Shown one piece after another: positions 8,917 through 16,485 of a stretch of 64,000 nt of DNA. The notes below the pieces were generated by a model. It made no database searches. It saw only the letters and a list, made by a program, of their open reading frames with translations, and was not told the DNA's origin. Origin of the DNA: Limosilactobacillus frumenti DSM 13145. Lineage in GTDB: Bacteria > Bacillota > Bacilli > Lactobacillales > Lactobacillaceae. Each line of letters begins with the position of its first letter. Position 1 is the first letter of the stretch. The stretch spans positions 372,001 through 436,000 of the forward strand of contig NZ_AZER01000016.1 of NCBI RefSeq assembly GCF_001436045.1, written 5' to 3'. The translations under genes were made by a program, and so were the position numbers.

Positions 8917-9831
8917 TTACGATATGGAATATTTTTGATTGGCTTTTTTGGAAGCCTCTTCAGCAATTTTAGAAATTCCATAAGGATCCGAACCGTATAT
9001 AGATTGTTCATTAATCCCTAAGGCATTTAACTCTTTCTTCATTTTTTGAATTCCATCTCTTTGAATTATTATGGTAAATCCATACTCACCATTTGCAAAA
9101 TCTTTACGACCTCTATACCAAATTGGTGCTAGCATCATTGGGCCTTGTATAGTAAATCTGCCAACTTGTCTGAATAACCTGCTTGAAATATTTAATTCGG
9201 TCGAAATTGGAATGGGCAGGGTTAAATTAGTTGAATTAATGTCACTAAACATTTTCTTGAAATCATTGTCAGTTAGATTATCAACATTTATAGAGTTTTC
9301 TCCATCTTTCTTATCCCTTAAAAATTTCCATGGCTTTATCAAATGAACTACTGGTTTACATAAATCAACTTGTTTGTCTTTATTAGGCTTAATTTGATAA
9401 CCATCTAGTGCAAAAAACAATGCGATTAGAGGATCAGCTGTCCAATCTAATGCAGGAGTTAATAAACCGGTATGTTGTCCAAGCATCATATAGTGGAACT
9501 TGTTAAAGCCTTTTACTTTGACACTGTTTTTTATTTGCGAGATAAAAATCCCTAGTTCGTTTCTAAAATCAATAATATTTGTTGCCTTTATTTGCCCTAT
9601 TTTACCAACATTTGGTTTAATAGTATTATTTTTTTCGTCATAAATATTATATTTTGGGATTCTATCTTGTCTCTTACGATAAAGTGTAGGTATTAATCCC
9701 CAATGTTCGTTTTTTTGCCCTCTATACCATAATTCTGCATCATCATCAATATTATTCTTTTTCCTATAATCTATAACTGTCTGTATAAAATCTTGCAAAC
9801 TACATACAGTCTTTGTAAATTCTAATATCAT
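8917..9831 (-). CDS. FRG domain-containing protein (prophage moron)
   Basis: A 304-residue protein with the FRG-domain landmarks: ELWYRGQKNEHWGLIPTLYRK near the N-terminus, YMMLGQHTGLLTPALDWTADPLIALFFAL in the middle and RQVGRFTIQGPMMLAP towards the end. The biochemical function of FRG domains is not settled; they occur in phage and defence contexts. The gene is visibly AT-richer than its neighbours, carries its own -10 box and terminator, and sits between tail and lysis genes. That is the classical site for lysogenic-conversion genes. A role in excluding other phages is inference. Confidence 0.8.
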   Translation of the reverse strand: MILEFTKTVCSLQDFIQTVIDYRKKNNIDDDAELWYRGQKNEHWGLIPTLYRKRQDRIPKYNIYDEKNNTIKPNVGKIGQIKATNIIDFRNELGIFISQIKNSVKVKGFNKFHYMMLGQHTGLLTPALDWTADPLIALFFALDGYQIKPNKDKQVDLCKPVVHLIKPWKFLRDKKDGENSINVDNLTDNDFKKMFSDINSTNLTLPIPISTELNISSRLFRQVGRFTIQGPMMLAPIWYRGRKDFANGEYGFTIIIQRDGIQKMKKELNALGINEQSIYGSDPYGISKIAEEASKKANQKYSIS

Positions 9832-9885
9832 GTATTATCTCTCCCTGATAAAATCATTATAACTTTGAATGGGAGATAAATGTTA
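9832..9885 (-). promoter_or_regulatory. Putative promoter of the FRG moron
   Basis: A perfect TATAAT (9861..9856) and a GGGAGAGA ribosome binding site lie ahead of the ATG at 9831. The -35 region is poor (TAACAT-like), so basal or activated expression is expected. Confidence 0.45.
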
Positions 9886-9906
9886 CTAATAATTATTAAA
9901 TTATTA

Positions 9907-9941
9907 GCCGCCCTCGCGTACTGTGTATTTCATAGGCGACT
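9907..9941. repeat. Dispersed intergenic repeat, copy A
   Basis: Matches 21627..21664. A 26-base core (9916..9941) differs from the other copy by a single A/G change, and both copies begin with GCCGCCC. Each lies just after the stop of a structural gene. CGCC and GGCG at the two ends could close a hairpin. Confidence 0.7.
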
Positions 9942-9951
9942 AGGTGTGCTA

Positions 9952-10116
9952 CTAAGCAGGTTGAGTTTCGGTCACTGCTTCATAATCTTGACCAGTAACT
10001 TTCTTGTAGTCGTCCTTAGTGATTGCACCACATTGAACATAAACCTTATAGAAGCCAAGGTCGTGGTTACCCCAGTCGTTCCAGAACATTTGCAGAATTT
10101 GTACTTGATTCATCAT
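9952..10116 (-). CDS. XkdX family small tail-region protein
   Basis: A 54-residue protein, FWNDWGNHDLGFYKVYVQCGAITKDDYKKVTGQDY, matching the XkdX pattern of a tiny protein found after tail fibre genes in Firmicutes phages. Its function is unknown. The ATG at 10116 overlaps the stop of the upstream coiled-coil gene (ATGA) and an AGGAGG lies 10 bases before it. It is the last gene of the continuous structural operon before the moron. Confidence 0.82.
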   Translation of the reverse strand: MMNQVQILQMFWNDWGNHDLGFYKVYVQCGAITKDDYKKVTGQDYEAVTETQPA

Positions 10117-10373
10117 TGTACTTTTGCCTCCTCTGATTTTTCAACGGCTTGTTGTTGATTAGCAACCATGAACATCTGCTGTAGCTGCTTGACTTGATCA
10201 GTTTGTTGCTGATTTGCCGCTTGCAACTTCACCCCTGCTTGGTTTTGCTGCATTACCATGCTTTGCAAAAGAGCAATTTGCTGAGCCTGCTGTTTGAGCA
10301 TTTGTTTAAAATCTTTTGAATCATCTGGTAAAGGAACGTCATATGTAGCTGGCTTTTCAGTAAACTTGATCAT
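10113..10373 (-). CDS. Coiled-coil phage protein, 86 aa
   Basis: A Gln-rich helical protein of 86 residues (QQAQQIALLQSMVMQQNQ, QQTDQVKQLQQMFMVANQQQ) likely to form a coiled coil. Its start overlaps the stop of the baseplate gene and its end overlaps the XkdX gene, so it is translated as part of the receptor-binding block. A role as a tail-fibre accessory or chaperone is suggested by position only. Confidence 0.7.
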   Translation of the reverse strand: MIKFTEKPATYDVPLPDDSKDFKQMLKQQAQQIALLQSMVMQQNQAGVKLQAANQQQTDQVKQLQQMFMVANQQQAVEKSEEAKVQ

Positions 10374-12697
10374 TATTCCATCTCCAATCCAAGATAAGCA
10401 AATTCAAAACTAGCACCATTTGTTGTACATGAAGCAGAAGCACCAATCGTAGCACTAGCAGCTTCAACCGGGATAGGCTGAGCCGGGGTATGACCATAGA
10501 GCACTTTATCTTTATCAGGAGTAACTCCTGCATAAAATTGTTTGCTCTTGATTAACTTATCTGCTTGATCATAGAAGCTAATTGCAAAGTTAATGTTAGC
10601 TGAATCCAAATGTGCTAACCCAAATAGTTCTAGAAAGAACGTTGACTTATTTCTAACATCAATCTTTTGATCAGGCCGGATCCAATCCCAATTTTTATCA
10701 TCAGCATCCGACCTCGTGTACTTAAAGCTTGAAGTAAAGCCAGCAGCCTGTAGTTCAGGAGAAAGCCCATTATCTTTAGTGGCCAATTTTCCGTAGCCGT
10801 TATCAGTTTTGAAAGGCAACTTGGCAATGTCATTTCCATAGAATAAGGCGTTATCTCGTTCAGTAATAAAAATAGGCTGAGAAGTTGTACGTGCAAATAC
10901 TGGATTCCGATTATAAGTAACGAAGACCTTTTCATCACATAAATATTCAGGGTGGTTCAGCTCTAAAGTACTAATAATATAAGGATTATCGAGATTAAGG
11001 ATTAACGGCCCTTTAAACATAGTTAAAGAGCTTGCCTTGTCTGGCCTAATATAGATATTTGTAGAAATAATGTTAAGCGATGTTAGCCAATAAATAGATC
11101 CTTTTGAAGCATCATAAATTAGAGTGTTTCCTTCGAGATTGCCCCCGATAATGGTTATGTTGTTGTTAGAGTAATCAGAATTACTAATTGCTAGCTTGTT
11201 TAGTCCCAGTGAACATTCGTTAAGGGTCATATCATAGCCACCAGAAGTTTGATCAATTCCGATGTCACCATTGGCAATTACACATCTATCAAAGTAGATG
11301 TTTTCCCCGTAATTTCCTCCACCATCAACATACATGTTCTGGACATTAATCTTGTTATATTCAATATGCATGTTGACAAAGTTAAAGATAAAGAGATCAA
11401 GGCCGTTCAAGCGCAAGCCTACTCCATAATTCCCGATGGAAATATTGTTTAAACCTGATCGTGCAACGTTTTTTAAGTTTGAAGATCCTCGCTCCTTGTC
11501 AGAGTGGAATCCAACCTCAATACCAACGTTATCATCATTTTTAACCTTTGATACAAGTGAAAATCCTCCACGTGACCCTTCGATAATGTAACCACGTTGC
11601 CAATCCTGCAATTGATAAGCGTTACTGAGGCCTTTACCGGTAATGTCTGGATCGTCATCTCCAAGCCACTTAATTTGAATGGTAGCTCCATTAGTCAAGT
11701 ACGATTCAATCGTAACAAGGCCTGCAGAAACTAACTTAACATACGGAGGCAATACAATTGAGTTAGTCACTTTATACCGTCCCGCTGGCATTACAACTAA
11801 ATTGGTCTTGAAGTTGTCCTTCTTCCAGTCAAGGGCTACCTGAGTAATAGCTTTTTGAATTGCAACTGTGTCGTCAGTTTCACCATCACCGACCGCTCCA
11901 AAATCACACACATTATATCCAGATAGTAATAGTTCGTTTGAGTTAACTTTATCGGTTAGAGTTTTAAGGTCTTCGACCTGTGTGTCAATCAACTTTTGAA
12001 TCGATTTTTTAAACGCGTCGGCTTCATCTTCCGTAAACAGCCCATCCTGCTTAATTTTTTCCTCCAACGCATCAAGAGCAGCCTGATCTTGATTAACTTG
12101 TGTTGTTAGACGACTAGTTAAATCATTGATCTTAGCGGTGAACTCGTCAACCACATCTTGCATGGACTTCTTAGCAGTCTTTAAATCCTCTTCCGCTGTA
12201 GCAATGGCTTTTTCAAGCTTACTGATATAGAAGTCACAGGCAATACCCATTCTTGCATTATCAGCTAAAACAGTGAACCAAATATCAACTCCAGAGTAGC
12301 GGTTGCCTTTGTCATCAACCAAGCCCAGGTAACCTTTGAAGATACCTTCTTTAGGGAACATCTGCTCTGGGAAGTAGTAGGTTACTTGACCAGCTGGGCC
12401 ACAATCATCGGGCTTTCCTTCTGAATATACAACACTAGCATCATCAGCCATTTTCAGGTTGTCGTTCTTATCAAACGAGTAGTTACCAACTAAACCGTCA
12501 ATGACTGGCTTATATCCACCATTAACGTTCATGAGCTGCCCTTGACGGTACCAATCAATCTGCAGACCAAAGTTGTTGTCGCCAACCCGTCCCTTGACAT
12601 AAGGGGTAAGGTCGAAGAGCTGAGCTCCCTCTTTGGCAATATCAATTGCAATGTGGTAGAAGCTACCGCCGTTGTTATGTTTAATTTGTACTGGCAT
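10373..12697 (-). CDS. Baseplate upper / receptor-binding tail protein with pectate-lyase-like beta-helix
   Basis: A 774-residue tail protein likely to contact the host surface. Residues 1-165 resemble the BppU N-terminal domain (ALIDIAKEG-type start, GNYSFDKNDNL, YYFPEQMFPKEGIFKGYLGL). A helical linker of about 100 residues follows (KLEKAIATAEEDLKTAKKS). Then NVCDFGAVGDGETDDTVAIQKAI opens a pectate_lyase_3-type beta-helix, and a beta-rich C-terminal domain closes the protein. Beta-helix modules often bind or cleave surface polysaccharide; whether this one is enzymatic cannot be told. Confidence 0.82.
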   Translation of the reverse strand: MPVQIKHNNGGSFYHIAIDIAKEGAQLFDLTPYVKGRVGDNNFGLQIDWYRQGQLMNVNGGYKPVIDGLVGNYSFDKNDNLKMADDASVVYSEGKPDDCGPAGQVTYYFPEQMFPKEGIFKGYLGLVDDKGNRYSGVDIWFTVLADNARMGIACDFYISKLEKAIATAEEDLKTAKKSMQDVVDEFTAKINDLTSRLTTQVNQDQAALDALEEKIKQDGLFTEDEADAFKKSIQKLIDTQVEDLKTLTDKVNSNELLLSGYNVCDFGAVGDGETDDTVAIQKAITQVALDWKKDNFKTNLVVMPAGRYKVTNSIVLPPYVKLVSAGLVTIESYLTNGATIQIKWLGDDDPDITGKGLSNAYQLQDWQRGYIIEGSRGGFSLVSKVKNDDNVGIEVGFHSDKERGSSNLKNVARSGLNNISIGNYGVGLRLNGLDLFIFNFVNMHIEYNKINVQNMYVDGGGNYGENIYFDRCVIANGDIGIDQTSGGYDMTLNECSLGLNKLAISNSDYSNNNITIIGGNLEGNTLIYDASKGSIYWLTSLNIISTNIYIRPDKASSLTMFKGPLILNLDNPYIISTLELNHPEYLCDEKVFVTYNRNPVFARTTSQPIFITERDNALFYGNDIAKLPFKTDNGYGKLATKDNGLSPELQAAGFTSSFKYTRSDADDKNWDWIRPDQKIDVRNKSTFFLELFGLAHLDSANINFAISFYDQADKLIKSKQFYAGVTPDKDKVLYGHTPAQPIPVEAASATIGASASCTTNGASFEFAYLGLEME

Positions 12698-12712
12698 TTT
12701 ATACCTCCTTTT

Positions 12713-13060
12713 CTAATTAATCGTTACTGTTGTAACCGAATCATTGTCTATACCATCGGTATCACTAATTTCAACGGCCGCTGGTTGACTCGCTTTAATG
12801 TCGTCTGATGGATCGGTGACAGAAACTCTTTCAAAGCCAAAAAGAAGCTTCTCAATCTTTTTGAGCCGCTTCTCATGATCTTTGTTGTCGGATTGCAACT
12901 GCTTTACCTGATTTTCAAGAGCACTAACTTTTCGGTATAGTTTTTTTCGATCGGCATCGTCTGAAGCATCTTCGGCTTTAATCTGCTTGAAGTTACCAAT
13001 CATGTTGTCATAGAACTTTCGATTTAAAGAAAGTGGAAAATCATCAGTATGTAGGTCCAA
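12713..13060 (-). CDS. Phage structural-region protein with coiled coil, 115 aa
   Basis: A 115-residue protein with a central coiled coil (KKLYRKVSALENQVKQLQSDNKDHEKRLKKIEKLLFGFE) and an acidic C-terminus. I do not recognise a named family. It lies between the Tal gene and the receptor-binding protein, where small baseplate linkers occur, and the gap to the next gene is only 15 bp. Confidence 0.65.
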   Translation of the reverse strand: MDLHTDDFPLSLNRKFYDNMIGNFKQIKAEDASDDADRKKLYRKVSALENQVKQLQSDNKDHEKRLKKIEKLLFGFERVSVTDPSDDIKASQPAAVEISDTDGIDNDSVTTVTIN

Positions 13061-13063
13061 TCA

Positions 13064-13357
13064 TCATCCCTCCTCACTCTTTTTTTCAGAAGAATCATTG
13101 CTTATTTCTGCTTTGATTTCATTCATAAATTCGTTTTTGAATTTCTTTGTCATTAATTTTTCAATCATTGGCTTTAAAAACTTCCATAGTCGGTCCGCAT
13201 CTTCCTGCCTGAACTTCCGACCTTTTATCGTATTCGTAACAAAGAAGGTACGGCCGTTATCAGGGGAATATCCATAACCTAACTGACCAGTTTCACTATC
13301 AATGCCCTTATCCATCGCAATAAGAAGAACTGATTCTTTATTAGTATTTTCTGACAT
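13064..13357 (-). CDS. Hypothetical phage tail-region protein, 97 aa
   Basis: Unrecognised 97-residue protein. It has YGYSPDNGRTFFVTNTIKGRKFRQEDADRLWKFL in the middle and a highly charged C-terminus. The ATG at 13357 is preceded by AGGAGG with six to seven bases spacing; a TTG one codon upstream is less likely. It ends three bases before the start of the coiled-coil protein, so it belongs to the baseplate block. Confidence 0.65.
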   Translation of the reverse strand: MSENTNKESVLLIAMDKGIDSETGQLGYGYSPDNGRTFFVTNTIKGRKFRQEDADRLWKFLKPMIEKLMTKKFKNEFMNEIKAEISNDSSEKKSEEG

Positions 13358-13367
13358 CAAATTCCTC

Positions 13368-15515
13368 CTAACTGTTTACAAACGCATCAACTGAAGCCAC
13401 TTGAGACGGGTTTAACAAAGGCGGACGATTAGCCTGCCCTTTTGACAATTCAGTCTGTTTTTGTGACTCAACATTCTTAAAGTGGTCCTCCAGCTTTGCC
13501 CCAATAGCACCATAAGAGTTATTTGGAGCAATCTTATTATTGGTTTCGTGAATGTCATGGTACAGAGCATAAATGGCATTCTTCAGTGCTAATCCGGTAT
13601 TGTTCCAAGTCAGGGTGACATCACTATTTGGTTGGAAAGGATTATAACTAATTCCCATCAACGTCATCATTTGACTGATATTCACTTCAGGAGCAATTAC
13701 TTTGCAAGTGTTTCCTAGGTGTAAGTCATTAATGCCAATCTCATTATTTTCAATCGTTGTTGGGGGATCAGTTGTCACAGTATTTTTCACGTACTGCTTC
13801 AACGTATCCATGTCATAGACTGAATCGGCTAGCACTTGTGGTCCTCTATGAAGTCCGAACTTATCAACGCTATCTTGGTCGTGATAGTGATAGTGCAGGG
13901 CGTAATACGTTTCGGTAGTAGTTGAAGTTGAACCATCACCATCTGCGTTAGTAGCACTTCCACCACCGAAGCCCGGTACTCGAACCGCAAAGCTCGGAGG
14001 CCAACTAGCGATTGTCCGGTAAACCGTCCCATCTGTGTAATTATCAGCACCAACACGGTAAGTTGCATCCATTGCAATTGACACGTGATAACTTCCACCA
14101 CGAGGACCCCAAAAGAGCAAGTCACCAGTTTGATAAGGTGGCCCTACTATCGTTCCTTTGCTTTCCAGTCCAACTGTGTTGGTTCGTGGTGTCTGAATAC
14201 CAAAGTGGTTCAGAACATAACATACAAATCCTGAACAATCCCAGCCTGAAGTGGTGGAGCCACCCCAGACGTAAGGCACTTTTCCAACAAAAGAACGACA
14301 AAAGCTAACGATGTTGTTAGCTCCTGCCGTTGATGTTGTTGATTGTGCTTGAATTGGCGACTTAGAAACTGGTGCTCCGTGTGGAGACCAACCGGAATGC
14401 CCGGTAATTTGATTACGCCAGCCAGGGACGTTGAATAAAGCGATAATCTGATCAAGGCCGTGCCAGATATTTGTATAAGGTGGACGACAATAGTAATTGA
14501 AGGTCCCTTGCTTAAATTGCAATAGTCCCATCGCAATTCCATCAGAAAGGCCATCATCGCCACCATGAGCATTTTCTTGACCACGTGACTCAAGGTTAAT
14601 CTGTGCTAGTACAAGACTAATGTCACTCTGTGAAAGGTGTTCACCAACTAAACTAGCAGCATTCTGAATAACTGGTGTCCAGTCACCATTTACCGGCTCA
14701 TTAACACCATTGCCACTACCACCAGTAGTGATGTCTTTTTCCATCTTCCCACCATAGACATCAAAGTCGTTATAGAAGTCATTACCGTCCGACTGTATAT
14801 CAACGCTGGTAACGTTGTTTAAGTAACGCATTTGAACATCCGTAGGCGACTTCAATGAATCTAAGTCGTAAATTTTAAGCACATAGTTATCTGGAATGTA
14901 GTAAGCACCAAACGAAGCTAGATTACTACCCAGCCATTCATACAAGGAACCAGAGCAATCCAGCGCGAGTTTTGGAAAGTTACCATGTAGTTCATAGGTA
15001 ATTCCTTGATCGTTGTTTTTGAAGAACTGATCCAGTAACTCTTGAAGAGTATGTGTTTGCTGTTCATCGGTTTTCTTAACAACTGTACCAATTTGTGGAG
15101 TATCAGATCCACCTGAAGAATCATCACCACTACTGTCAGACGATGAACTATCACCGCTAACTTCAGGGTTGTCTTCAGTTGGTTGTTTGGGGTCAATACG
15201 AATGTTTTTCATTAAATCAATCAGAATAGCATGTGCCGTAACTTGCATTGTGGCAAGCCCATTCTCATCAAGTCCGTTTTCTAACTGCTCAATGTAGTAC
15301 TCTTTATCGTCATACCAGACGCCTCGTCCCATTTTGAGCATGTTATAAGCATCCTTATACTGCTCAGTATAGGTAGCGGTAAATGATATCTCATAGGCTG
15401 AGTTCAGTTGCATGTTGACTTTAAATGAATTGTACATGTCATTGTAATCAAGCCGTTCTTCATTACTGCCACCTTTGTTATTAAGATTATCGGTAATCAA
15501 AACATCTCTACTCAT
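13368..15515 (-). CDS. Tail-associated lysin (Tal) with inserted transglycosylase and NlpC/P60 domains
   Basis: Central baseplate protein at the tail tip that also opens the cell wall during DNA injection. Residues about 1-257 form the prophage-tail structural domain. About 275-382 is an SLT lysozyme-like domain (WTPVIQNAA; catalytic-type Glu in QINLESRG; GLLQFKQGTF). About 399-517 is an NlpC/P60 peptidase with WDCSGF (Cys427) and SYHVSIAMD (His477). Residues 530-715 return to tail-protein sequence (HYHDQDSVDKFGLHRG). The hydrolases thus sit inside the structural fold. Start at 15515 makes an ATGA overlap with the Dit gene. Confidence 0.9.
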   Translation of the reverse strand: MSRDVLITDNLNNKGGSNEERLDYNDMYNSFKVNMQLNSAYEISFTATYTEQYKDAYNMLKMGRGVWYDDKEYYIEQLENGLDENGLATMQVTAHAILIDLMKNIRIDPKQPTEDNPEVSGDSSSSDSSGDDSSGGSDTPQIGTVVKKTDEQQTHTLQELLDQFFKNNDQGITYELHGNFPKLALDCSGSLYEWLGSNLASFGAYYIPDNYVLKIYDLDSLKSPTDVQMRYLNNVTSVDIQSDGNDFYNDFDVYGGKMEKDITTGGSGNGVNEPVNGDWTPVIQNAASLVGEHLSQSDISLVLAQINLESRGQENAHGGDDGLSDGIAMGLLQFKQGTFNYYCRPPYTNIWHGLDQIIALFNVPGWRNQITGHSGWSPHGAPVSKSPIQAQSTTSTAGANNIVSFCRSFVGKVPYVWGGSTTSGWDCSGFVCYVLNHFGIQTPRTNTVGLESKGTIVGPPYQTGDLLFWGPRGGSYHVSIAMDATYRVGADNYTDGTVYRTIASWPPSFAVRVPGFGGGSATNADGDGSTSTTTETYYALHYHYHDQDSVDKFGLHRGPQVLADSVYDMDTLKQYVKNTVTTDPPTTIENNEIGINDLHLGNTCKVIAPEVNISQMMTLMGISYNPFQPNSDVTLTWNNTGLALKNAIYALYHDIHETNNKIAPNNSYGAIGAKLEDHFKNVESQKQTELSKGQANRPPLLNPSQVASVDAFVNS

Positions 15516-16480
15516 GAGAGCCACCAGAAAGGAAAATCAAATGTGATTTTACCTGAAAAGTTGTCAACCTGAAAATCGTTTATTCCTGGTTGTAAAGTAA
15601 GAACACCGTCGTCACATTGCATCTGATCAGACTTACCGTTTAATGTTGCTCGAACACCATCAATTACGAATTTACCGTTAAAACTAGAGTTACCCGCTAA
15701 TTTCGTGCCATCTTTATTAGTCTGAAGCATACCCGTCCTAGTTACAGAGTCACCGGTTGTTTTGTTGGTAATTTTCATGTTACCCGAAGATTTACCTTCA
15801 AGTGTTACCTTGAACGGGTGCCCTCTGCGTTCAGGATCAATGATAGTATCAGACAGATTGCTAACCTTGAATGAATTTTCAGTAAAGGTGTACTGCAACG
15901 GATCAACGGTTGTTTTATTACCAAAGCCATTGGTGTCTTCATAGTCTAGTGAGGTACCAATGCTTCGGCTTAATCCGATAAGGTCAGTAAAGGTTACTTC
16001 GCAAATAATAACCTTTTCACTCAAAAAATTAGGCGCTGCTATTTTTGACCGGACATAATACATTCGTTGTGCCCAGTTCGAAAAGCAAATCCAGTAAGCG
16101 TTGCGGGAAACTAAAAAGCGCTGCAACGCATCATAAGCAAGCATCGCATCGCTTTCATTTATTCCTTCAATTCGTATGTTCATCTTCATTTCACGTGTAG
16201 TGTACGAAGTTGATAAGAGGCGAGAACCATCTTGTAAACCCACCTTTTTGAGATTATCGGTATAAGTAGCTGGTTGAACATCAGGTGCACGGTAGCAGTA
16301 GACAATATCTAAATCAGGTATGTCAAAACAGCTAGTCCACTCTTTACCGTCTTTGCTAATTGCAAATTCAATTGGTTCAAATGGTAAGTATTTATCTAAG
16401 CTTTCCCGCCCAATGCTGGTAGGACTTAGGAACGGATAAGCATGTTTTATACTTTTTGATTTTGAAAAGACGTCTATCAT
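15512..16480 (-). CDS. Distal tail protein (Dit)
   Basis: A 322-residue protein in the Dit position, between tape measure and Tal. It forms the ring joining the tail tube to the tip. The N-terminal half shows the sipho_tail pattern (STSYTTREMKMNIRIEGINESDAMLAYDALQRFLVSRNAYWICFSNWAQRMYYVRSK) and the C-terminal half is a galectin-like beta domain ending in DFPFWWLS. Overlaps the Tal start by four bases. Gene order and domain shape make the call firm. Confidence 0.88.
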   Translation of the reverse strand: MIDVFSKSKSIKHAYPFLSPTSIGRESLDKYLPFEPIEFAISKDGKEWTSCFDIPDLDIVYCYRAPDVQPATYTDNLKKVGLQDGSRLLSTSYTTREMKMNIRIEGINESDAMLAYDALQRFLVSRNAYWICFSNWAQRMYYVRSKIAAPNFLSEKVIICEVTFTDLIGLSRSIGTSLDYEDTNGFGNKTTVDPLQYTFTENSFKVSNLSDTIIDPERRGHPFKVTLEGKSSGNMKITNKTTGDSVTRTGMLQTNKDGTKLAGNSSFNGKFVIDGVRATLNGKSDQMQCDDGVLTLQPGINDFQVDNFSGKITFDFPFWWLS

Positions 16481-16485
16481 CTTAT

